DNA of 64,000 nucleotides, taken from NCBI GenBank assembly GCA_964023275.1, contig OZ029916.1, positions 29,293,087 to 29,357,086 on the forward strand. Reading direction: 5' to 3'. Made by a program: the position numbers and the translations under genes. Below are positions 57,901 to 64,000 of this stretch, piece by piece. This DNA is from Norana najaformis. Lineage: Eukaryota > Annelida > Clitellata > Crassiclitellata > Hormogastridae. Each line of letters opens with the position of its first letter. The first letter of the stretch is position 1. Below the pieces are notes generated by a model. That model worked only from the letters and a program-made list of their open reading frames with translations. It was not told where the DNA came from and searched no databases.

Positions 57901-59165
57901 AAACTAGCTTTATCTGCTTTCCCAAAAGCGTTGGTTTGATTTCGGCGACCTTTGTCTTGATTTTGCTGTTTCTGTCAAGTAGATTTCCAGTGCAAATTAG
58001 TGCGCTTTGCCGTCGAGTATCTTTACAGCCCAATCTTTACCTCTAATTCGTTTACGATAAACCATGGAGGTTAGTATATATCATTGCGATAAACCTGCTC
58101 ATCCAGCTCCTGCATTAACTGAAAGTCTGAAACCATATATTAATCCACTGGCGGATCTAGAAGATTACAACGGGGGCATGTAGCAGCAAGGACTATGAAA
58201 ACGGTTTTTACAGAACTATGAAAGTTACTAGCCGTGTTGGACTTCGCAAAAACATTTTGGTCATCAGGACCTTTGAGGACCGTTTTGTGTAATCAAATTT
58301 TGCTATGAAGTTTTCATCAAAATATCGCTGAACAACAGAGGATTGTCAAGAGTTGCTGATGGCTTAGACATGTTATCAGAAATTTTGACGACGCAAACTA
58401 GTACTCAGAAGTCTTGATCGATGACTGAAATGGTTCCCACGACTCAAAAGATTTCAGTGACTTTTCCAGGAACTTTTAATTAGTTTTTCTCTTAGTTTCC
58501 CCAGATTTTCGATGACCTTTTCGGTAGGTAACATTCGCCTAAACCAGTTTTGAGGCAACGCAATGGTGTGAACCAAATCAAGTAGAGGCCATGTTTGGAT
58601 TGCTCACTGGATCGGCCCTTGTATTCATCCAATACATCTCTCATGTATACCCAAAGGTTTAACCATTAGGTGTTTAAGATTAATCCTATTTGTAACCCTT
58701 TGTAATTCAGTGTAATAATTTATTCATCTTCGGATCTAATAATGTACTCACTCACTATTTCTTCGATAGGCTTTGTCCATATTTCAACTACGCCAGTTCA
58801 TCAAAAGGAACCCAGACATACACAGTTGACGGAAACCTGTTTACCCTTAAGATTGGTTTAAGTTAACCTTTATCTGAATTTAACTTTCTGACATCACAGA
58901 CCAGCAGAACTCGGACCACATCTACAACCTCGACAAACTGACGATCTACGTGGACAACAAGGGTGGAAGGGAAAACGTCGAGCAACTTGAAAACATATGT
59001 GGGTTCATTTCGAGAGTAAATGACGCCATTTTTCAGGCGCATCTCCACGTCCAGTGCAGCGGACCAATGAGAGGCCGATACTTGTATGTCGAAGCGACAG
59101 GTGTCGCCACGCGATGGACGAGATTGTTTAGCGCTGTTATCTGCGAGGTTCTGATCTACGAATAG
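48765..59165 (+). CDS. secreted three-lectin-domain protein: discoidin - discoidin - fucolectin-like (ten exons)
   Basis: Ten exons join in phase with GT-AG introns: 48765-48903, 49732-49937, 51481-51603, 52293-52431, 52867-53007, 53538-53710, 55944-56088, 56678-56725, 57221-57460 and 58900-59165. The total is 1620 nt, 539 residues. Residues 1 to about 33 look like a signal peptide ([14 protein letters not shown] core). Residues 48-201 and 204-352 are two F5/8 type C (discoidin) domains. Each has the WLQ-D, TQGRG/TKGRG and RYI/RYVRFH motifs and bracketing Cys. Residues 372-539 are a fucolectin-like beta-sandwich ([43 protein letters not shown], stop). Such domains bind glycans or phospholipids. 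No transmembrane segment follows, so a secreted recognition or adhesion protein is inferred. I see no R-x-D sugar-binding motif in domain 3. Module-bordering introns are all phase 1. Confidence 0.85.
49385..49650 (+). mobile_element. tRNA-derived SINE with L2-type tail, intron 1 of the discoidin gene
   Basis: GCGGTGGTCTATTCGGTAGC (box A), GCAGGTTCGAGTCTGG (box B) and CCCCTGGGCAAGGTGTTAGC (body) are followed by GAGGCCTTATACAAATG, a variant of the GGCGCTATATAAATG tail. It is the most complete SINE of its type here. Confidence 0.8.
49732..49937 (+). CDS. exon 2: first half of discoidin domain 1
   Basis: The acceptor is AAATTCCAG and the donor GGCAAG|GTAGGT. It encodes [20 protein letters not shown], then [20 protein letters not shown], the typical opening of an F5/8C domain. 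Confidence 0.93.
50352..50440. repeat. (GGA)n run of about 90 bp
   Basis: Pure (GGA)n, giving Pro- or Leu-only frames on the minus strand. Confidence 0.97.
51240..51330 (+). repeat. element 3' end shared with 62705
   Basis: GGTTCCCGCGACTTAGCTTT and CGTTGGGCGCTGCAGAAATC match GGTCCCGCGACTTAGCTTTC at 62740 almost exactly. Both follow pyrimidine-rich sequence. Confidence 0.75.
51481..51603 (+). CDS. exon 3: middle of discoidin domain 1
   Basis: A 41-codon phase-0 exon. It encodes [20 protein letters not shown] and ends YGNQR, which joins to VFDGNTD of the next exon exactly as in the F5/8C consensus. The donor AGG|GTTAGT is acceptable; an earlier GTAACC would break the domain. Confidence 0.88.
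51648..51705 (-). repeat. L2-type 3' tail, reverse orientation
   Basis: TTATTTATATAACGCCTTTG on the + strand is the reverse complement of a GGCGTTATATAAATAA tail. Confidence 0.6.
51768..51890 (+). repeat. 41-bp tandem repeat, three identical copies
   Basis: Units start at 51768, 51809 and 51850 (ATCAAAATGTACGCAGTTTT...). They are identical by eye, so the duplication is recent or homogenised. It lies in an intron of the discoidin gene. Confidence 0.97.
52293..52431 (+). CDS. exon 4: end of discoidin domain 1
   Basis: It starts [20 protein letters not shown] and ends RVEIIGCQ, with the closing Cys. The donor CCAAG|GTATAC leaves phase 1. Confidence 0.93.
52679..52860 (+). repeat. 70-bp tandem duplication in ATTAC-rich DNA
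   Basis: GCATTATATCACAATACATT recurs at 52691 and 52761. Confidence 0.9.
52867..53007 (+). CDS. exon 5: first part of discoidin domain 2
   Basis: It encodes [20 protein letters not shown], then KGWCAKENN. The donor AACAACA|GTCAGT leaves phase 1 and matches the next exon. Confidence 0.88.
53040..53245. repeat. (CCTT)n and (CATC)n microsatellites
   Basis: Simple repeats directly after exon 5. Confidence 0.9.
53538..53710 (+). CDS. exon 6: middle of discoidin domain 2
   Basis: It encodes [40 protein letters not shown] and [13 protein letters not shown]. The acceptor is TACTGTAG and the donor AAG|GTATAC. It includes one N-glycosylation sequon (NDT). Confidence 0.93.
53711..55943. other. intron 6 of the discoidin gene
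   Basis: It contains TTAAAAGTTAAT triplication near 54140, L2-type tails near 55100 and 55272, and degenerate (AATCAATC)n near 55440-55600. No extra exon is needed because exons 6 and 7 join cleanly. Confidence 0.6.
55944..56088 (+). CDS. exon 7: end of discoidin domain 2
   Basis: It encodes [20 protein letters not shown], then [20 protein letters not shown] and LIGC. The acceptor is CATTGCAG and the donor AAAG|GTAGGC, phase 1. Confidence 0.93.
56290..56590. repeat. (TTCC)n polypyrimidine tract
   Basis: CTTCCTTCCTTTC-type repeats just before exon 8. Confidence 0.95.
56678..56725 (+). CDS. exon 8: short linker with Cys pair (48 nt)
   Basis: [16 protein letters not shown] lies between TTTTGTAG and TGTG|GTCAGT, phase 1 on both sides. 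It could be skipped without losing the frame. It is supported by phase and by its natural joining to VENLAYKK. Confidence 0.6.
57221..57460 (+). CDS. exon 9: first half of fucolectin-like domain
   Basis: The acceptor is GTGGATTTCAG. It encodes [30 protein letters not shown] and [20 protein letters not shown]. The donor CCCAG|GTCTCT is phase 1 but not strong. Confidence 0.88.
57665..57712. repeat. (ACC)n microsatellite
   Basis: CCACCACTACCACCACCACC. Confidence 0.9.
58146..58185 (+). mobile_element. DNA-transposon terminus-like sequence
   Basis: CACTGGCGGATCTAGAAGAT with GGGGGCATG nearby resembles the CAGTGGCGGAT ends at 13353. Confidence 0.3.
58900..59165 (+). CDS. exon 10: second half of fucolectin-like domain and stop
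   Basis: The acceptor is GACATCACAG. It encodes [20 protein letters not shown], then [20 protein letters not shown] and [13 protein letters not shown] before TAG. The protein ends on the last beta-strand of the domain, as in many fucolectins. Confidence 0.93.
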
Positions 59166-60290
59166 TTGTAATAACTGTCATTAACTGGATCAAACTATGC
59201 AGGCAGTGTATAAATGACCGGATTTGAGAATGTCTGCTCTATATTAATGCAATAATGGATTTTTCAAATTGTCTGCCGCTTTTGGAAGCTCTTTTTCAGA
59301 GCCGACGCGCTTTTAGTTTAGCATTTAAGGAGCTTCTGGTGGCACTAGACCTAACCATAGCTTTCATGTTAACTACGGGAATGCAGTGAAAGCTTCTATT
59401 AATGCCTGTTCTTATTAACATCGGCATTCAGCGACAGTTTCAGACAAACAAGTCTGTGGTAGGTGATGAACTAACGATTTTCGAAAAATTGTAGACTAGC
59501 TTGAGGCCCTAAAGCTATAAAATCACAACCTGAAGCCCCAAAACCCCCGTAGAATAATGACACCATGTTAGAGAAATGTTCCCGTAAGCAAAATAATTTA
59601 ATTGACAATACAGCTGTCCAGCCTTAATGGAAATTTTGGAACCTATGTAACCTTTACCTGCATTAATGGAATGTTCTAACCCCCTCCCCATTGAACTGCA
59701 AGACCAAATTCGGTTTCCATGATTTGGGTGCCAGTTTTATAAATATAAAAGCATGCTGTTCTGTTGTGCCCGGAACACGTCAAATGCTTAAATATGTTTC
59801 AGTTGCAAAATGTTTTATTCTGACATTTTGTGCGAATTATTGTATCAGCTGAAACTTTAAGCTGTGCTATTAGGCCTACTTCAATTTGACCTTAGAATAA
59901 GTAAATGAATTAGGCCTAAGCGGTTCTAGACATGCAGATCCTTTGCAGCTAACGTTTGGTCCCATATTTGTTAATCTTTTGATCTTATTCGCTTTTGCGT
60001 TGTGTGCATTTTCAAGTTGTACTCAGTCACGTGTAATTTAGTTGTTGCAACCAGCAAGCAGCCATGCAAACGTTTTTGAGATACGTATTTTTCTGACTGA
60101 TCACCAGTGAAACACTTAACTTTCTCGACTTAGCTTTTGGTTGTTCAATAAAAGCTGCATTGGCGAATTGGGCTACTAACAGCAGAGTCTTCTAACGTTT
60201 CGATGAATGAGCCTACGTAGCACTCAATGGAAGGCGAAAAGGTCTGAGGTTGGTCAAACAGTGTCGAATAATTTTTAGACGTTGCAGAAA
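59166..60290. other. 3' flank of the discoidin gene
   Basis: The first AATAAA found by eye is at 60147-60152, about 980 nt after the stop, and could end a long 3' UTR. No other feature seen. Confidence 0.4.
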
Positions 60291-60296
60291 CAAAGA

Positions 60297-60369
60297 CATA
60301 GATTTGAACCCATGCAGTCAAGCCTCTTCACCTTGAGTCTGGCGCCTTAGACCACTCGGCCATCCTGAC
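60297..60369 (-). pseudogene. tRNA-Leu-like pseudogene or SINE head
   Basis: Minus strand: GTCAGGATGGCCGAGTGGTC then TAAGGCGCCAGACTCAAG is close to metazoan tRNA-Leu(CAA) up to the anticodon loop. After it the 3' anticodon stem is absent, and the T stem (ATGGG...CTATG) and acceptor stem do not pair. Box B survives as GGTTCAAATC. It is therefore not a working tRNA. Confidence 0.7.
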
Positions 60370-60625
60370 AAACACGATTAGACCTAGCCCAAGTTCAGGG
60401 CTTTGAATGTTGTCTCAAGTCAGTTTATTTGCACCAAATGATGGCGAGTACACATTTCCGACTAATACTATTTACTTCGTTTTGTGCAGAAGAGATAGCT
60501 AATGTCGCAACAATTGCTACAATGTCATAGACAAAGCACACAACATCAAGTGCATATAGCAGTAAATAATAAACCGTTCACTAGAATAAACTATGATAAG
60601 GCTCAAATAAGACATATGCAGCCGC

Positions 60626-60725
60626 GAACCTGGTTAGTTCAGTCAACAGACTATCTGACTTTTAAAGCCGGATTCCTCAGTACAGACATCGAGGGTCATC
60701 GGTTCGAGTCCCATATCGAGCGTGA
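60626..60725 (+). mobile_element. tRNA-like SINE head
   Basis: CCTGGTTAGTTCAGTCAACA and TCATCGGTTCGAGTCCCAT have box-A/box-B-like sequence but widened spacing. Confidence 0.45.
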
Positions 60726-61104
60726 AAGGTTTTGTACACTCCAAGACACAACATACAACGTATTCCTTCGACACAGTGAACTTGCAATACGTCTACCGAC
60801 TCGACGACTTTCGATGAATATTAATATCTATCAAAACATGTCCCCTACCACTAAGGCAGAGTGTTGCATCGTACTTTGGTCTCCCAGCCTTGTTTCATTA
60901 GGCCCATATTTGACTTTCTTCTGGAGTATTTGATTCCTTTTTCTTATTTTGGTTGCAAACGGCAAATGGTGTCTTTTAAGAAAATCTGGGAAGCAGGCGG
61001 TCACTATACGCTAGCCACGACGAGCATTGTCATCAGGCTCCTACGTATTGTTCAATTCGACCTGCTGAAATTTACTGCAGGGGCCTCGGGGTGAACTGGA
61101 AAAC

Positions 61105-61390
61105 AAAATCCAATCTAAGCTAATCTAATCTGAAAACTTGTCTAGTGGCGCTATAATATTGCTCAAGGCATCAGTCGGTTGTTGCTACTAAGCAAAATCG
61201 GCGTGCAAGCCAAATTCTGTGACGATAAGTTCCTCCCACCCTGAGATTCGTCATGCTGTCAGGAGGCCTTGGAGGCCGGAAGGACCCATTTCCCTTCCTC
61301 TGGTTGGGATTTGAATGCCGGTCGGCGGACCCCTCAATCCGACCCCGGAAACTTTCCTCACCATAACACACCGGAGCCCTCTTACTCAAC
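61105..61390 (-). mobile_element. full-length tRNA-derived SINE with TTAGA tail
   Basis: Minus strand: GGCATTCAAATCCCAACCAG is box B. The body then leads to CCGACTGATGCCTTGAGCAA, TATAGCGCCACTAGACAAG and a GATTAGATTAGCTTAGATTG tail. The tail matches the LINE at 30905, and the head matches 29111. Confidence 0.75.
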
Positions 61391-61399
61391 TTCAAGTTA

Positions 61400-62700
61400 C
61401 TCCGCAGAACGGGAAGCTCTTACGAAAGAGGAGACTCAATTATAGCCTTCCCAGGTGGCCAACAAGTTCCTATAGCGACTGTGGGGTTCGTGGCTCCCGA
61501 GCTGGGAGTTGCCGCCCCTATGAGCAGACTTGGATTCGTTTGTACCTTAACGACAGACTTTTCTTTTGCCTTCTCTGGTGTGCCTTTTCCCTTCGACTTC
61601 CCCGCCAGGGTAATTTCGGCTTGGGTCTCTTCCGTTTTGGTTAGGGTCTCCGTAAATTTCTCTTGCAAGAACGATTGTCGTGCCATTAGTTCTCTTAGGC
61701 ACTCTCCTCCTATATAAGACTAACATAGAATCCTAAGCGACAAAATCGACGGGACCACACCTTACCCAGTAAGCCTGTTATACTCCTATCTGGCTAACAA
61801 GAACAGAATTCCGCCATTTCGTTTCCATAGTCTCAAAATATGATAGGCTAATTAATCTTCTCAACGTAGTTAAAGCGCAATCAATAGACATCAGTTATGC
61901 ATAAGGTGGTTGCTAACTTAAGACGTTCTTTCTAGATTGTAGTTTAACATAAAAAATAAAAAGAAATCTTCATTACGCTCAACCAGTACCTTCAGAGGTA
62001 GAAAGAGCCTCAGGCCAATTAAAGAAACTGAGGTTCATATGTTCCAATTTCCAAGCCTCCAACGCGAGAAAACTGAAACGAAGCGCACGCGTTTTTGTAT
62101 TCGCTTAATCGCTATCATAAAATAAAATCTTTCGCTCGAATAAGAATATTTCTATCATATTTAAAGTAGACGAAAACAGTAGGCTGTGTGAAGACGAAGC
62201 CCCTTATCATTTGAGGCCTGGACCAAATGGCCCTACTGGACCCCCTCTAATAGGGCCTGCGCCCAACAACACCCATTTGGAGATTCTGTGCCACTCTTTC
62301 TCTACATATGTAACGTGACACTGAAGTATAGATCTAGATCGTGTAGAAAGTAACTCAACGCCTGATTTTCGGAGTGGAAATGGGAAACCAACATGTGATA
62401 CTGTGGTTGGTAGGCCTATAAGTTAAGACAGACAATTCTGGACTAATTTTTTCATCAAGACCGAGAATATTGACCTTTGATCTAGTTATTAAACACTCCT
62501 ATAGGCTAGCAAGTAAGCTTAAGCGCAGAGAAATTTTAAATTGGTGCGATTTACATTACATATTACTGCCTTCCCATTTCTCTCAGCTTAAACATAACCC
62601 ACTCTAACAGCTCCTCATTACCAAAATAGTTAACCTTTCCTTATCTACGGGTAATTTCCCCCTCCTTTTCGAACACCCTCTTGTTACCCCTCTTCCTGTC
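61400..62700. other. intergenic DNA, nothing recognised
   Basis: Includes open stretches without similarity. Confidence 0.45.
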
Positions 62701-62704
62701 TACC

Positions 62705-62810
62705 AATTTTGTCTTGACTGAGCGCCTGTGAATAAGCTGGGTCCCGCGACTTAGCTTTCGTTGGGAGCTCTAGAAATCTCGAGCTTACATTACGATACAC
62801 ATATCGTCTG
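62705..62810 (+). repeat. element 3' end shared with 51240
   Basis: GCGCCTGTGAATAAGCTGGG, GACTTAGCTTTCGTTGGGAG and GAAATCTCGAGCTTACATTA. Confidence 0.75.
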
Positions 62811-63553
62811 CTAGATGACGCCAAACGCTCATTTATAATAGACTGACGTCATAGCATGCCTATGTTTATGTATAGTCCGTAGAAGTAGATTTTAAAGTGC
62901 TTTCTTAAGCATTTTCTCCTTTTTTAAAATTTTACAAGTTAACAAAATGCATTAATTTATCAGTCGATAAGGCGATGCTAATAACTGAAACTCAAATAAG
63001 ACTATAAAAAGTTCGTATGCTGGCTCATGCTGCCACCGTTGCCTGTGAGTAAATGTATTATGACCGCCTTGCAATTTGAAGGTTCCAAATTTATTGATGT
63101 TAAATTGTTTCATAAAATTAGTACACATGCATAAATCTTTGGAGTAAAATGTGAGATTGTTAATGGTTAATAGCTGTGGTTCTCATAAAGGTTGCTGCAC
63201 AGGACCACGATTGGTTTTCGGAAGAGATTTCCATGTTTTGTTACTGTACGGTGCAGCTGTAATTTGATATTTGCCATTCTTGCAAAGTTCATAAGTGCAT
63301 GTTGAAGCCGGGCAACAGGGAAAATTAAGAACCATTAAACGGACTGGGCGAGGTAGGTTTTCAGTGTTGAGTGAACAATAGTCTCAGTAAGAGAGTTGCA
63401 AACATGATGAGGTAGAAAGTTCAGATGAAGGGGCAGCAACTGTAAATGAACAGACTTTTTGTTAAGTCTCTGTGCTGTTCCATTGCATATGAAGTCTGTA
63501 AAATTTGTCAGAAGTGTAAATTTGTTTTGTCCTGTTTACAGTAGCACTTAAAT

Positions 63554-64000
63554 ATGGCTGATGATGATCCACTGACTCCTGCACTGTCAAAAAGCTCAAG
63601 TAAGAAAAGTCACAAGGCCCGTAAGTCTGCTGTGTGTACCGAGTGTGGCAAGACGTTTGGATGTAAATCTGACCTTAAAGTTCACACTCGTGTTCATACT
63701 GGAGAACGGCCATTTGCTTGTAAAATATGTGGTAAATGTTTCAAGCAGTCACAGGCCTTGAAGCGTCATCAGAATACACACGCTGAAGTGAAGCATGTGC
63801 TTGCTCATCATAAGACCTTTAAATGTTTGGAATGTGGGAAGACATTCATGCAGAAGGCGCATCTACAGAGACATGCTGTCCTGCATACAGGTGCATTCCC
63901 GTATAAATGCGCAGTCTGTGGAAGGAAGTTCCGATTGAAACACCAACTGAAGAGACATAATATGCTACACACTGGCGAGAAACCACATTCCTGTGAGGAG
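63554..64000 (+). CDS. C2H2 zinc-finger protein, N terminus (runs off the window)
   Basis: 149 codons are open from ATG to the window edge. After a short basic lead ([19 protein letters not shown]) come four C2H2 fingers: [20 protein letters not shown](H), [20 protein letters not shown](H), [20 protein letters not shown](H) and [20 protein letters not shown](H). A fifth starts after [10 protein letters not shown]. Linkers are TGERPFA between fingers 1-2, a longer [14 protein letters not shown] between 2-3, and TGAFPYK between 3-4. This is a DNA-binding Kruppel-type protein; the target is unknown. No KRAB, BTB or SET domain is visible upstream in the exon. The acceptor-like CCTGTTTACAG ends 13 bp before the ATG, so a 5' UTR intron is likely. 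Confidence 0.93.
   Translation, partial: MADDDPLTPALSKSSSKKSHKARKSAVCTECGKTFGCKSDLKVHTRVHTGERPFACKICGKCFKQSQALKRHQNTHAEVKHVLAHHKTFKCLECGKTFMQKAHLQRHAVLHTGAFPYKCAVCGRKFRLKHQLKRHNMLHTGEKPHSCEE

Overview
This is eukaryotic, almost certainly animal, nuclear DNA. Genes are split by GT-AG introns, the coding families are metazoan (an AMPA-type glutamate receptor, a Shox homeobox gene, a GT31 Golgi glycosyltransferase, discoidin-domain and C2H2 zinc-finger proteins), and the spaces between them are filled with LINE and SINE remnants and microsatellites. The mixture fits a marine invertebrate bilaterian. I cannot name the phylum from sequence alone, though the palindromic word TAGGCCTA is strikingly frequent and may help identify it.

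Layout, left to right. 1-4.8 kb: the 3' part of an AMPA-type ionotropic glutamate receptor gene on the + strand (six exons, 2000-4811), with a broken LINE in its first visible intron. 4.8-14 kb: no confident gene; LINE/SINE pieces, an 18-bp minisatellite, a foldback element, a hAT-like remnant and a perfect 43-bp hairpin. 14.5-21.3 kb: a Shox-type homeobox gene on the + strand. Its homeodomain is split between exons at 15101-15432 and 17514-17571, and a last exon at 20688-21100 ends in an OAR motif. A LINE lies in its last intron. 21.5-27 kb: simple repeats. 27.3-28.75 kb: an intronless GT31 beta-1,3-glycosyltransferase preceded by a CRE-like palindrome. 29-45 kb: gene-poor and rich in minisatellites, including a 51-bp tandem array, a long (TTC)n run and about 210 bp of (AT)n. 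45.3-46.4 kb: the possible 3' end of an unrecognised gene.

48.7-59.2 kb: the most interesting locus, a ten-exon + strand gene I assembled by splice phase. It predicts a 539-residue secreted protein with a signal peptide, two F5/8 type C (discoidin) domains and a C-terminal fucolectin-like domain. All module borders have phase-1 introns. 59.2-63.5 kb: SINEs and unassigned DNA. 63.55-64 kb: the start of a C2H2 zinc-finger gene that runs off the right edge.

The genes do not form a pathway; they are unrelated neighbours. Several repeat families occur two or three times, and SINE-like and LINE copies share the same 3' tails (the GGCGCTATATAAAT type and a TTAGA-tailed type), suggesting LINE/SINE partnerships. 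All exon calls are by eye from splice sites, phase and protein similarity recalled from known families; no alignment was run.
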